Positions 26,517 to 35,984 of a stretch of DNA of 64,000 nucleotides are shown piece after piece (within the stretch, counting starts at the first letter, position 1; each line of letters starts with the position of its first letter). The stretch covers positions 1,302,001-1,366,000 of the forward strand of contig NZ_OZ242363.1 in the NCBI RefSeq assembly GCF_965208895.1, given 5' to 3'. Origin of the DNA: Poriferisodalis sp965208895. Its GTDB lineage: Bacteria > Actinomycetota > Acidimicrobiia > Acidimicrobiales > Poriferisodalaceae. The notes beneath the pieces are model-generated. The model was not told the DNA's origin, did no database searches, and saw nothing but the letters and a program-made list of their open reading frames with translations. Made by a program: the position numbers and the translations under genes.

Positions 26517-27653
26517 TCAAGCGTTGAGCTGCTCGAAGCGCTCCATGACGTCGAGATACTCGCTGATCATCTCTTCGACGACCCGCGTGGCCGAGATCGA
26601 CTCGTTGAGCTGCCCGACCACCTGGCCCACGAAGTAGTTGGCCAGCTCGACCGCACCCGTGTTGGACGGGTTCATGGCGGCCCGATCGATGCGGCGGCTG
26701 GCCGCGCCGATCAGCATCGGCTGCAGCGGCATCGGCAGCGTTCCCGGCGAGTTCTCGCCCTCCCACTCGTCGGTCCATGCTGAGCGGAGCTGACGTGCTG
26801 GCTTGCCGGTGCGAGACCGTGACCTCAGAGTGTCCGACGAACCGGCCGCCAGGAATTTCTCCTTCACGACCGGGTGCGTCTCGGCTTCCTGGGTGGTGAG
26901 CCACACCGAACCGCACCACACGCCCTGCGCGCCCAGTGCCAGCGCGGCTGCGACCTGGCGGCCGTTGCCGATGCCGCCCGCGGCGAGCACAGGCACCGGC
27001 GCGATGGCATCCACCACTTCGGGCACCAGCACCATCGAGGCGATGTCGCCGGTATGGCCGCCGGCCTCGTGGCCCTGAGCGATCACGATGTCGACGCCGA
27101 CGGCAACATGGCGCTCGGCGTGCACCTTCTTGCCCGCCAGCGCTCCCACCAGCACGTCGTTGTCGTGCGCCCGTTTGATCATGTCGGGCGGCGGCGGGCC
27201 GAGCGCGTTCACGGCCAACCGGATCGGGTAAGAGAACGCCACGTCCATCAACGGCACTGCCTGCGCGTAGGTCATGGGCGGCTCGGAGTCGCCGGCGATT
27301 GCGCCGGGCTTGTCTTCAGCCGGCAGCGGCGGCACGTCGTAGCGCTCCATCATGTCGTCGAGGAACTCACGGTGCTGTGGCGGGATCATCGCCTTGAGGT
27401 CCTTGACCGACAGCTCGCCCTCGGTCTTGCCCTCGTATTTGGCGGGCACGATGATGTCCACGCCGAAGGGCCGGCCGCCCACCTCGTCGGTGATCCAGCC
27501 CATGTCGATGTCGAGCTGTTCTGGCGTGTGACCCGCTGCGCCGAGCACGCCGAAGCCGCCCGCCTTGGTCACAGCCGCCACTACGTCCCGGCAATGTGTG
27601 AAGGCGACGATCGGAACGTCGCAGCCGAGCATCTCGCACACAGGAGTCTTCAT
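26517..27653 (-). CDS. Nitronate monooxygenase-like (NPD family) flavoprotein
   Basis: 378 residues, TIM-barrel flavoprotein of the 2-nitropropane dioxygenase family. Visible are the FMN-binding AAGGIGNGRQVAAALALGAQGV segment (core GGIGNGRQ) and the catalytic-region histidine in GHEAGGHTGD. The family oxidises nitroalkanes or acts as FMN-dependent enoyl reductase-like enzymes. It begins 110 bp from the end of the lipoprotein gene cluster and precedes the SDR gene. Confidence 0.85.
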   Translation of the reverse strand: MKTPVCEMLGCDVPIVAFTHCRDVVAAVTKAGGFGVLGAAGHTPEQLDIDMGWITDEVGGRPFGVDIIVPAKYEGKTEGELSVKDLKAMIPPQHREFLDDMMERYDVPPLPAEDKPGAIAGDSEPPMTYAQAVPLMDVAFSYPIRLAVNALGPPPPDMIKRAHDNDVLVGALAGKKVHAERHVAVGVDIVIAQGHEAGGHTGDIASMVLVPEVVDAIAPVPVLAAGGIGNGRQVAAALALGAQGVWCGSVWLTTQEAETHPVVKEKFLAAGSSDTLRSRSRTGKPARQLRSAWTDEWEGENSPGTLPMPLQPMLIGAASRRIDRAAMNPSNTGAVELANYFVGQVVGQLNESISATRVVEEMISEYLDVMERFEQLNA

Positions 27654-27763
27654 GCCCCGAAACTACCGGCGCACGGCCACCCGCCGCAGCGCCGCCGCAA
27701 TGACCACCGCTTCTGGCAGGACCCGTAGCCCGAGCGGAACCTCAACGCAGCCGCTTGCACGGT

Positions 27764-29725
27764 TCACCGAACTCGGGCGACGAACCAACGCTGGCCCACG
27801 GACGCTGCGCTTCGCTCGATGGACTGCTCCGTCTCGAAGACGGAGTCCCTTCCGTCGGCACTGAGTGCGCCACTGAGTGACCCAGAGTCGCTGGCTCCAA
27901 CCGAGGTGAAGGCCCGCACCGACGCGATCACGAAGTCCGAGCCGACGGCGACGACGACGTGCGCCTCGACATCCCCAAGGCCGAAGGCTTCCCGAGCGTC
28001 CTGCCATCCCCAATCAGTGCCGTCGCTCGACCATCCCACCCACAGGTCCATGTCGGGCCAATCTGGCGAGTCCAGCGCGGCACCAACGACGGCTTCGAGA
28101 TCCGCAAGCGTGAAGGTCACCAGTTCCTCGCCGGTGACGGGGTCCTCGAACGTCAGCTCAAAGATGTCGCCGTCATCCACCTCTCGCACGCCCTCGGGAA
28201 GCTCACCGCTCTCGATGATCTCGGGGCCGAACTCGTACACCGGCTCGTCGGCCACCATGTCCCACAGAGAAATCCCGCCCTCTGGCTCTCCGTATCGCAG
28301 CTCGTAGCCGTCCTTGGCGACCCGACCAGTTGGCAGGCCGGAATCGTCGCTGGTGCCCGCCGGGGGATCAGGCGGCGGCGGGAACGCCAACGTCGCGAGG
28401 CCCGCGGGGCCAACGCTGAACTCGCCCGAACTGCTGAGCCTCCCGAGCCAGGTGGTCGTGTGGTCTGCTCCGTCCGTGCCCCATTTCGTGACGTGGCTCT
28501 CGGTTCCGTCGGAGCTGACAATCCACACGGCGCCGTCAGCCCCGAGGGCCGTGGAATTGACCCAGCCTGGTACCAGAGACGGATCGAGCAACTCAGACGT
28601 CCAGTCCTCACCGTCGGGCGACGTGAGCCTTCTGACCTCTTCCCTGCCGGTCAGGGTGAGCAGCACGAAGCCGTCGTCGTTTCCGACAGCGCTGGTGCGC
28701 CACCCCTCGAGCGTCGCCACTTCGGAGAGCTCCGCGCCCGTGCCCGAGTAGACGCGGATGGACTCACCGGAGATCGGACTCCCCATGATTGCAAGCTGTT
28801 CGGCTGACAAGTCGAGTTCATCGACCGTGAACCTCAGTTCGTTCTCGCCTGTCCGCTGCGGGCTCTCGTCGTGCGAGTCGGCCTCCGGGGACTCCTCGAA
28901 CAACCAGACATCGACCTGACCGCCGCCGACCGAGATTCCGTGTACCTCTGCGCCTGCGGGAATCAGTCCCCGATCGGCGAGGAGCGCTTGTATATCCAGG
29001 TCGAGATGGGTGGTGGTGAGCGCAACAACCTGCGCACCTGACGTGGCGACTGCGATCACCCTCACGTATGCGATTGCGTACTCAGGCAGGTCGGGCGGGT
29101 CGATCTGAAGCGTCGCTTCGGTCCAGCTGACGCCCCGATTGTCGGAGATGTAGATCCGGCCGCTGAGGTCGAAGTCACTCGGATCGTCGTACGACCATCC
29201 AGCGACCGCCCAGCGAGCACCGGTCAAGTCGAGGGTGTGCGGCGACAGGCCAGACGGCAGCGGCACCGCCGACCAATCGGAGCCGTCTGAAGTGCTCAAG
29301 AGCTGCGACTCACCCGACGGCACTTCGCCGCGGATCACGACCCGGCCGTCGCCGATCGAGAACAACGTGCCAGAACCGTCGATGGCCGGGTCGAATTCGG
29401 TCCACTGCAGGACCGGACCGGTGGTCATGTCCTCGGGCGACAGAGCTCCCGCAGCAGCGACATTGCCCGTGCTCGATGCCGCATCTGCGTTATCGGACGG
29501 CGCGTCCGCCCGTGACGGCACGACTTCAGCGTCCACCGTCTCGATGCGCTGAGCGGTGCTTTGCTCCGCCTCGACTTCGACAGCCTGCTCGGCCCCGTCG
29601 CTCCCCTCGGCGGAGACAACACCGCTCTCAGTGCCGCCGCATCCCGCCAAGGCCCAAGCCGTAGCCATGACGCCGAGCGCCGCCATCAGGCACTTCGCAG
29701 CTTCAGTACCTCGACCACACGTCAC
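27764..29725 (-). CDS. Asp-box (BNR-like) lipoprotein, paralogue 1
   Basis: About 653 residues from GTG 29725, chosen because the signal peptide then starts correctly (MAALGVMATAWALAGC lipobox). A low-complexity acidic linker follows. The body carries Asp-box-like motifs (SDNRGVSWTE, SPDGEDWTSE, SSDGTDWGW), which suggests a sialidase-like beta-propeller with no visible catalytic signature. The C-terminal third has a conserved KDGYELRYGEPEGG ... LWD ... FEDPVTGEELVTF block shared with the two genes upstream. It is an exported, lipid-anchored protein of unknown function; carbohydrate or protein binding at the cell surface is plausible. Confidence 0.7.
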   Translation of the reverse strand: MTCGRGTEAAKCLMAALGVMATAWALAGCGGTESGVVSAEGSDGAEQAVEVEAEQSTAQRIETVDAEVVPSRADAPSDNADAASSTGNVAAAGALSPEDMTTGPVLQWTEFDPAIDGSGTLFSIGDGRVVIRGEVPSGESQLLSTSDGSDWSAVPLPSGLSPHTLDLTGARWAVAGWSYDDPSDFDLSGRIYISDNRGVSWTEATLQIDPPDLPEYAIAYVRVIAVATSGAQVVALTTTHLDLDIQALLADRGLIPAGAEVHGISVGGGQVDVWLFEESPEADSHDESPQRTGENELRFTVDELDLSAEQLAIMGSPISGESIRVYSGTGAELSEVATLEGWRTSAVGNDDGFVLLTLTGREEVRRLTSPDGEDWTSELLDPSLVPGWVNSTALGADGAVWIVSSDGTESHVTKWGTDGADHTTTWLGRLSSSGEFSVGPAGLATLAFPPPPDPPAGTSDDSGLPTGRVAKDGYELRYGEPEGGISLWDMVADEPVYEFGPEIIESGELPEGVREVDDGDIFELTFEDPVTGEELVTFTLADLEAVVGAALDSPDWPDMDLWVGWSSDGTDWGWQDAREAFGLGDVEAHVVVAVGSDFVIASVRAFTSVGASDSGSLSGALSADGRDSVFETEQSIERSAASVGQRWFVARVR

Positions 29726-29829
29726 TGAGCCGAGAATAGCTTCGCACCGATCACCCCGATCAGCAGCTCTCGCACCGTCGGGCGCCAGAAACGCGTCGCA
29801 TCCAACGGTGCCCATTTCTCCAGAAACGG

Positions 29830-31683
29830 TCAGGGCAGCTGGGCGACGAACAGGCGAGGTGCCGCTGGCGGATCCGTGTCGGCGTCGTCATCGGCGCCTG
29901 CGGCGGCGAACCGGGACGGTGCGGAAGGCTGCAGAACTGCGACGACGTATTCGGTGCCGACCGCGAGGCTGAGCTCTGCTCCAGCATCACAGGTGTCGAA
30001 CGCTTCGGGGAGCGCTTGCCAGCCCCAGTCGACGCCGTCCGCGGACCAGCCGACCCACGGCCAGAATTCCGGGAAGGTGCCTGCGGCCCATTCCAGCCGC
30101 AGCCCCTGCCGCTGCACAAAGACGCCCGGTCGGCCGGACGTCCACCAGCACGTTCCGAACACCGGCTGGAGATCGAGGGCGTCGAACGAGACGAGTTCAT
30201 CGGCCGAGTCGGGATCGTCGAAGACCAGCGTGTATGACGAGCCTTCGCCCCGCTGATGCGTGCCGTCGGGCGTGTCGAGGCCGTCGACAAAGCGACTCTC
30301 GAACACATACACCGCCTTGTCCGAGGTCACGTCCCACAACGTCACACCCCCGGGCGGTTCGTCGTAGCGAAGCTCGTAGCCGTCTTTCGCTGCTCGCCCG
30401 GCTCGGGCGTACGACCAGCCATCTGGCATCACCAATCTGGCAGTCGCCGCAAGGCCGGCCGACCCCACCCCCAACAAATCAGTGGAGCTGAGGCGGTCGA
30501 ACTCCGCCATCCCAACGGGAGGCTGGCCGGCGGATTCTCGGGTGATGCGCACCCGTCCGCGCTCGGAGCCTTCCCGCCACGAGGACCACACAGCGCCTGT
30601 CGGGTCGACTGCCGATGTCTCTCGACTCGAGCCCTCGGAATACTGCACGAACGGTTCGGACTGCCATTCGCGGCCATCAGGCGAGGTCAGCTTCATCAGT
30701 TCTTCGGTGGTGACGACCAAGATGACGCCGTCGGATGCTGGCCCCGGTGGCGCCTGCGGCTGCGGTGCCACGTGTGACCAGTCGTCAGTCAGCACGGTGA
30801 AACCGCCCTCTGTCCACCTCCCGACTGCGTCCGAGCCTCCTGTTGCCGCCATGTGAGCGAGGGTTGTGCCCTCACCGCCGAAGAGATGAATGCGTGCATC
30901 GCTCTGGTCACGTTCGATGGCGTCTACCTGCTCGGGACTGAGCGCTAGCTCCGCATACGACAGATGGACCTCGGATACGTCGGGAGCATCCGCGTTGTTG
31001 CCCAAGCGACGGAACTCAACGGCGATCGAATCCTCGTCCAGTGTCCAGTAGGCCACGAACATGCCGTCTGGGATCCGACCTCGGTCAGCAAGGAGTGACG
31101 CGAGATCGAACGTGGTGAAGCTGAGCACAGCAACGACAATCTGACGGCCCGATGTCAGCGCCTCCACCACACGCATTGACCGAGATGCGTATTCCGGCAA
31201 CGGCGCGCCCGGCATCTGCTCGAGCGTCGCCTGGGTCCAGTTCACACCGTTGTCGTCACTGACAAACACGTCGCCGAAGGTCTCGGCGTCATCGCTGTGA
31301 ATGCCGAGGGGCGCACCGATGAGGACCCATCGATCGCCGTCGGCGTCCGCGGCGAGGGGTACGACACCGTCGGGCACCGGCAGCGCCGTCCACTCTTGTC
31401 CGTCGTCGGTAACGCGAACGGCGAACGCTCCTGTGGGCTCACGACCGCCGACCGCGACGCGACCGTCGCTCGTGGTCTCCGCAAACAACACAGACTCGAG
31501 TTCGAAGTCCAGCTCGGTCCACTGCAGGATTGGACCAGTGGACAGGTCGGCGGGCGCCGGGACCGCCACGTTGCTAGGCGTGCAGCCCGCGAGGCTCGAT
31601 GCGGCTGCGGCGACAAGAAGCAGAAGACCCACGCGCCGCCGAGCAGTTCCCGGAGGCGTCACGGAATCTGGGCGATGAACCAA
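29830..31683 (-). CDS. Asp-box (BNR-like) lipoprotein, paralogue 2
   Basis: 617 residues with a signal peptide and lipobox (SSLAGC). The mature N-terminus begins with LSTGPILQWTELDFE, shared almost exactly with the two neighbours. Asp-box motifs (SDDNGVNWTQ, SPDGREWQSE, SADGVDWGW) and the C-terminal KDGYELRYDEPPGG block are conserved, but overall it is the most divergent of the three and has an inserted segment around CDAGAEL. Its start overlaps the end of paralogue 3 by 25 bp, so the two are translationally coupled. Confidence 0.7.
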   Translation of the reverse strand: MVHRPDSVTPPGTARRRVGLLLLVAAAASSLAGCTPSNVAVPAPADLSTGPILQWTELDFELESVLFAETTSDGRVAVGGREPTGAFAVRVTDDGQEWTALPVPDGVVPLAADADGDRWVLIGAPLGIHSDDAETFGDVFVSDDNGVNWTQATLEQMPGAPLPEYASRSMRVVEALTSGRQIVVAVLSFTTFDLASLLADRGRIPDGMFVAYWTLDEDSIAVEFRRLGNNADAPDVSEVHLSYAELALSPEQVDAIERDQSDARIHLFGGEGTTLAHMAATGGSDAVGRWTEGGFTVLTDDWSHVAPQPQAPPGPASDGVILVVTTEELMKLTSPDGREWQSEPFVQYSEGSSRETSAVDPTGAVWSSWREGSERGRVRITRESAGQPPVGMAEFDRLSSTDLLGVGSAGLAATARLVMPDGWSYARAGRAAKDGYELRYDEPPGGVTLWDVTSDKAVYVFESRFVDGLDTPDGTHQRGEGSSYTLVFDDPDSADELVSFDALDLQPVFGTCWWTSGRPGVFVQRQGLRLEWAAGTFPEFWPWVGWSADGVDWGWQALPEAFDTCDAGAELSLAVGTEYVVAVLQPSAPSRFAAAGADDDADTDPPAAPRLFVAQLP

Positions 31684-33569
31684 CGCGGTGCGGGAAGTGG
31701 GCTGCCGAAGTCGGTTCCCTCGTCAAACTCGAGAGGCGGGATGATCGTCACCATCGCGACTACAAAGTCATTTCCGACGGCGAATCTGGGCGCGCCTGCT
31801 TGGTCGCCGAGATCGAAAGCGTCCTGAGCCGATTCCCATCCCCACCGAACACCGTCTGCCGACCAGCCCACCCACACGTCGGGCACATCCGATTCCATCG
31901 GCGTTGGGAGGTCCAGCACCGGAAGCAGTTCTTCGATGGTGAACGTAACGAGGTCCTCGCCGGTCTCGGGATCCTCGAAGGTCATGGTGCCGAGGTCGCC
32001 GATCCCCTCGATACGCACGCCCGGCGGCGCCTCGCTGCCCCCGACGACCTCGGGACCGAAGACGTACACCGCTTCGCCCCTCGACAGGTCCCACAAGGTC
32101 AACCCACCTTCGGGCTCGCCAACGCGCACTTCGTAACCCTCTTTCGTCACCCGCCCGTCAGACCAGAATTCCTCGTTTCCCTCTTCGACCTGCTCCAACT
32201 CCGTGAAACCCGTCACGACGAGTCCTGGAGGGCCCGCCGCGATGTCCGCCAAGGCGTCGATGCTCGGAAAGTTCGCTGTCTGGGCGGATTGCTCGCCGAC
32301 GCGCCAGCGGTGTATCGAACCGCCGCCGCCTCCATCGAGGGCAGTCGAGAAACGGACGGTCCACACAGTGCCGTCCCCTGCGAACGCATGCGATTGATGA
32401 GATTCGGCAGTCCTGGCGTGACCGAGCGGATGGACACTCCACGACTCGCCGTCGGGTGATGTCACGAGACTCTCGCCGTCACCGGTAGACAGGATCAGGC
32501 GGAAGCCGTCATCTGATGCGTTGCCCGCATGCAGCCATCCGTCGAATGAAACGACAGCAGCAAGACTTGGCCCGCTGCCGCCGAACAAGAACACCCGCCA
32601 GCCGTGAAGCGGCTCTTCGCGTGCGTCGCTGAGCATTGCTATCTGCGAGTCCGTCAGCGCCAGATCGTCATGTGAGAAGTCGAACTCGGCCTCAGTTCCG
32701 TCGCCGTTGTCGAGCCAGACGCGCACGGAGTTGCCGACCGTCGTCCACCCGACAATGTGAGTATCGGCAGCCACGAGCCCCGCATTGACGAGTAATGACG
32801 CGACATCCAGCCGGACCTGACCCTGTGCGGCAGCCAGGACGTAGTCGCCGGACACGTACACCGAAGTCAGACTCAACTCCACCGTCGCGTCGTCGTGCAG
32901 ATCTCTGCGGGCGGCTTGAGTGTCGAGCTGCACCCGTGTCCACGTCGCTCCCTCATCGCCGGAGACAAAGACCGGAACACCCATTTCGGCCTCATCGCCT
33001 CCGACAGGGGGTGCTGTAAGGGGCACTCCGCTCACGGCGATGCGCTGATCGGACATGTCGAGGCCCAACGGGTAAAGCTCATGCGGCAAGGGCACGCGAG
33101 TCCAAGCAGCACCATCCTGCGTCACCAGCAGATGCGATGCACCAGCGAAGGACTCGCCCGGGAGCCGCCCTCCCGCCGCCACGATTCTGCCGTCGCTAGT
33201 CGCATGAAGGGCGATGCCATAGGGAATATCGAGCTCGATCTCGGTCCACTGCAGGACCGGACCGGTGGACATGTCCTCGGGCGAGGGAACCGCGGCCACT
33301 GCGCCGTCGTCGAGACTTCCGGTTGCATCCGCCTGATCGGACTGCACTGCTGGCTGCGAGGACGCGGCATCGGTATCGACCGTTTCGATCCGCTGGGAAG
33401 TGCCTTGCTGCGCCTCGACGTCAACAACCTGCTCGGCCCCGTCGCTCCCCTCAGCCGCGACCACACCGCTCTCATCGCCGCCACAACCCGTCAATGCCCA
33501 TGCCGTGACCATGACGCCGAGCGACACGAACAGCCACCTCACTACCCCCGAGCGTCGCTGACGAACCAC
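31659..33569 (-). CDS. Asp-box (BNR-like) lipoprotein, paralogue 3
   Basis: 636 residues; lipobox WALTGC. Closest to paralogue 1: the signal peptide, the linker (GSDGAEQVVDVEAQQGTSQR) and the DNA of the LSTGP-QWTE segment are nearly identical between the two. Motifs include SGDEGATWTR, SPDGESWSVH and SADGVRWGW, and the C-terminal block KEGYEVRVGEPEGG. First gene of a three-gene tandem array, divergent from dapD. Confidence 0.7.
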   Translation of the reverse strand: MVRQRRSGVVRWLFVSLGVMVTAWALTGCGGDESGVVAAEGSDGAEQVVDVEAQQGTSQRIETVDTDAASSQPAVQSDQADATGSLDDGAVAAVPSPEDMSTGPVLQWTEIELDIPYGIALHATSDGRIVAAGGRLPGESFAGASHLLVTQDGAAWTRVPLPHELYPLGLDMSDQRIAVSGVPLTAPPVGGDEAEMGVPVFVSGDEGATWTRVQLDTQAARRDLHDDATVELSLTSVYVSGDYVLAAAQGQVRLDVASLLVNAGLVAADTHIVGWTTVGNSVRVWLDNGDGTEAEFDFSHDDLALTDSQIAMLSDAREEPLHGWRVFLFGGSGPSLAAVVSFDGWLHAGNASDDGFRLILSTGDGESLVTSPDGESWSVHPLGHARTAESHQSHAFAGDGTVWTVRFSTALDGGGGGSIHRWRVGEQSAQTANFPSIDALADIAAGPPGLVVTGFTELEQVEEGNEEFWSDGRVTKEGYEVRVGEPEGGLTLWDLSRGEAVYVFGPEVVGGSEAPPGVRIEGIGDLGTMTFEDPETGEDLVTFTIEELLPVLDLPTPMESDVPDVWVGWSADGVRWGWESAQDAFDLGDQAGAPRFAVGNDFVVAMVTIIPPLEFDEGTDFGSPLPAPRWFIAQIP

Positions 33570-33614
33570 CGGGTCGAGCCTATGACTGGGCGTCTTGCGG
33601 GAAGCGTCGCGCGA

Positions 33615-33633
33615 GCGAAGACAGCGTCTTCGC
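33615..33633. promoter_or_regulatory. Hairpin in the divergent intergenic region before dapD
   Basis: GCGAAGAC, a 3-base loop and GTCTTCGC make a perfect 8-bp inverted repeat between the divergent lipoprotein and dapD genes. It could be an operator or an RNA hairpin in either leader. Confidence 0.4.
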
Positions 33634-33682
33634 GAAGGGAATTCAGCGACGGGTTGGCGGCTCGTGCTGGCAGGATGCGCCC

Positions 33683-34600
33683 ATGAGCATCTCGGGGAGC
33701 ATCACCGCAGTTGGGCACAGCTATGTGGACGCGGCGACAGGGACACCGCTCGACGCATGGTTCCCGGCAGGGGCTACCGCCGAGAAGCCACCGGCCCGGT
33801 CGTGCCTGGCCGTCGAACTCGGCGTGATCGCGGGCGAGGCGGTGACGGTCACCATCGACGATCTTGACACCCCGCCCGCCGATTTGGCTGATGCATACCT
33901 GCGGCTTCATCTGCTCAGCCGCCGGGCGATCAAGCCCCACGACGCCAACCTCGACGGCATCTTCGGCCTGCTGACCAACTGTGCGTGGACCAGCGCCGGG
34001 CCGGTACTGCCCGAACGCGTCGACGACCTGCGCTCTATGGCGGCTGCGAGTGGCCAGGCGGTGACTGTCACCGCGGTCGACAAGATTCCTCGCATGGTCG
34101 ACTACGTCATCCCGTCGGGCGTGCGCATCGGCGACGCCGACAGAGTGCGGCTGGGCGCTCACGTGGCAGATGGCACCACGGTGATGCACGAAGGGTTCAT
34201 CAACTTCAATGCCGGAACACTCGGGCCTGCGATGGTCGAGGGTCGCATTTCTGCGGGCGTCGTCGTCGGAGCGCACTCGGACCTCGGCGGCAGCGCCTCC
34301 ACCATGGGCACGCTGTCGGGTGGCGGCAAGGAACGGGTGTCCATCGGCGAGCACTGCCTGCTGGGCGCAAACTCAGGTATCGGCATCGCGCTCGGCGACA
34401 ACTGCACCGTCGAGGCGGGCCTGTACGTCACTGCCGGAAGCCGGGTCACTCTGCCCGATGGCTCGGTCGTCAAGGGTCGCGACATCTCGGGCCGCTCGGG
34501 GATGCTGCTCATTCGCAACAGCACCAGCGGTGCCATAGAGATGCGGGTCGCCGACCCCAGTCGCTGGGAAGGCATCAACCCCGAACTCCACAAGAACTGA
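33683..34600 (+). CDS. dapD: Tetrahydrodipicolinate N-succinyltransferase, actinobacterial type
   Basis: 305 residues. The C-terminal two thirds is a left-handed beta-helix of hexapeptide repeats (VRIGDADRVRLGAHVADGTT and onward), with the conserved EGFINFNAGT and SDLGGSASTMGTLSGGGK (key part GGSASTMGTLSGGG) segments of mycobacterial-type DapD. It transfers succinate from succinyl-CoA to tetrahydrodipicolinate in the lysine/diaminopimelate pathway. It is not in an operon with other dap genes here. Start ATG 33683 follows GCCC and only a weak Shine-Dalgarno. Confidence 0.9.
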   Translation: MSISGSITAVGHSYVDAATGTPLDAWFPAGATAEKPPARSCLAVELGVIAGEAVTVTIDDLDTPPADLADAYLRLHLLSRRAIKPHDANLDGIFGLLTNCAWTSAGPVLPERVDDLRSMAAASGQAVTVTAVDKIPRMVDYVIPSGVRIGDADRVRLGAHVADGTTVMHEGFINFNAGTLGPAMVEGRISAGVVVGAHSDLGGSASTMGTLSGGGKERVSIGEHCLLGANSGIGIALGDNCTVEAGLYVTAGSRVTLPDGSVVKGRDISGRSGMLLIRNSTSGAIEMRVADPSRWEGINPELHKN

Positions 34601-34651
34601 ATTGCGGCGCCCAATATCAGGTCATACCGGCCAAGCCGAGTGACACCTTGA

Positions 34652-34711
34652 TTGACATTGGTTAGGTCAAAACTAGATACCAATAGTGCATTACACCTGA
34701 TTACACTGCAC
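34652..34711 (+). promoter_or_regulatory. A/T-rich control region upstream of the Fic gene
   Basis: The 139-bp gap is distinctly A/T-rich. It holds an inverted repeat TTGAC (34652-34656) / GTCAA (34666-34670), where TTGACA could be a -35 box with TAGATA (34674-34679) after 16 bp. A second pair is GTGCA (34686-34690) / TGCAC (34707-34711), surrounding two TTACAC direct repeats. This suggests an autoregulated gene. Confidence 0.4.
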
Positions 34712-34739
34712 CGATGAGCGCTCATTATCAGGCGGAACT

Positions 34740-35942
34740 GTGGTGACCTGCCGCGACGAGACTTGTGAGTACCTCAGAACGCATCCATGGATCGACTTCG
34801 ATGCGAGTATCGCGAACCGGCTGGGCGCTCGTTCGTGGATGCAAATTGGCGAGGCATACGCGAGGTGCGCAGAACTCTCAGGAACACCCCTCGCCCCGGC
34901 CGTTGCTGAAACGCTTCACCAACATGCACTCATCCGAGGAGCCCAGGCCACGGTGGCCATCGAGGGCAACACGCTGACCCTCGAGCAGGTGCAGAGCATC
35001 TACGCCGGAGATTTCTCCGCACCCCAATCCCGCGCGTATCAGGAGCGCGAGGTCCGCAACGTCCTCGAAGCGTTCGAACGACTCGACGACATGGTGACCG
35101 AAGATGGCGACCTCCGCCTGAGCGCCGAGTTGATCTGCGATCTGAACCGATGGGTGCTTGAAGGAGTCGACCCCGACGCTGCGCTGAAACCGGGTGCCAC
35201 CAGAACGCACTCAGTTGTCGTCGGCTCATATGTCGGTCCTTCCGCACGTGACTGCTGGCACCTGCTGGAACGGTTAGCCGACTGGCTCGATGGCGACGAC
35301 TTCCGACCCAGCGGCAGCGAGGGTGACGACAGCCGCGAGGCTTTCGCTCGCACCGTGCTGAGCGCCTTGCTCGCGCACCTGTACATCGCTTGGATCCACC
35401 CGTTCGGCGATGGCAACGGCCGTACTGCACGGTTGCTTGAATACCTGATCCTCGCCAGATCGGGCAGGGTCCCGCTGGCTGCGGCGAATCTGATGGCCAA
35501 TCACTTCAACCTCACGCGTGACAGGTACTACTCGCGGCTCGCGGCGGCCAGTCGCGAACGAGATGTCCTGGGATTCTTGGAATACGGAATCGAAGGGCTC
35601 GTGGACGGACTCGTCGAGCACTCGGCGGCTGTGAGAGCGCAGCACCTAGGTCTTGCGTGGCAGGGCTACGTCGCGGAAACGATGGCACGGTTCCCGACAA
35701 GTCCCGCATCGGAACGCCAACGCGCGCTGGTAATGGCGTTGGAGCCAGCGGTGAGAGTTCCACGGCCAGATGTCGCCGGTTTGACCCCGCAACTGGCGCA
35801 GATGTATGCACGCACCGGGCCTCGCACGCTCGCTCGCGACCTCAACCGACTTGAGGACGCGGGACTCATCGAGGTCTCGAAGGAAGGCATTCGTGCCCGG
35901 ATTGATCTGATGTCTGCTTTCCTGCTGCCCACGTCGACCTGA
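34740..35942 (+). CDS. Fic/DOC-domain protein with internal inhibitory helix
   Basis: 400 residues, GTG start. The Fic motif HPFGDGNGRTAR (from H220) is complete, so AMP-transfer activity is expected. An N-terminal TVAIEGNT at about residues 71-78 matches the inhibitory (S/T)xxxE(G/N) motif placed in front of the Fic core (class II). The C-terminal part (VPRPDVAGLTPQLAQ, then TGPRTLARDLNRLEDAGLIE) looks like a winged helix, as in many stand-alone Fic regulators. It would modify a protein partner with AMP when de-repressed. A/T-rich upstream DNA suggests acquisition. Confidence 0.88.
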   Translation: MVTCRDETCEYLRTHPWIDFDASIANRLGARSWMQIGEAYARCAELSGTPLAPAVAETLHQHALIRGAQATVAIEGNTLTLEQVQSIYAGDFSAPQSRAYQEREVRNVLEAFERLDDMVTEDGDLRLSAELICDLNRWVLEGVDPDAALKPGATRTHSVVVGSYVGPSARDCWHLLERLADWLDGDDFRPSGSEGDDSREAFARTVLSALLAHLYIAWIHPFGDGNGRTARLLEYLILARSGRVPLAAANLMANHFNLTRDRYYSRLAAASRERDVLGFLEYGIEGLVDGLVEHSAAVRAQHLGLAWQGYVAETMARFPTSPASERQRALVMALEPAVRVPRPDVAGLTPQLAQMYARTGPRTLARDLNRLEDAGLIEVSKEGIRARIDLMSAFLLPTST

Positions 35943-35984
35943 ACGACGAAATTCGGGCCGACCCCCGACCCGGCATGCCAGACC

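Noticed and set aside
33542..34354. A 270-codon minus-strand frame over dapD
   Set aside because: It is the complement of conserved dapD codons; no domain and no start signal.
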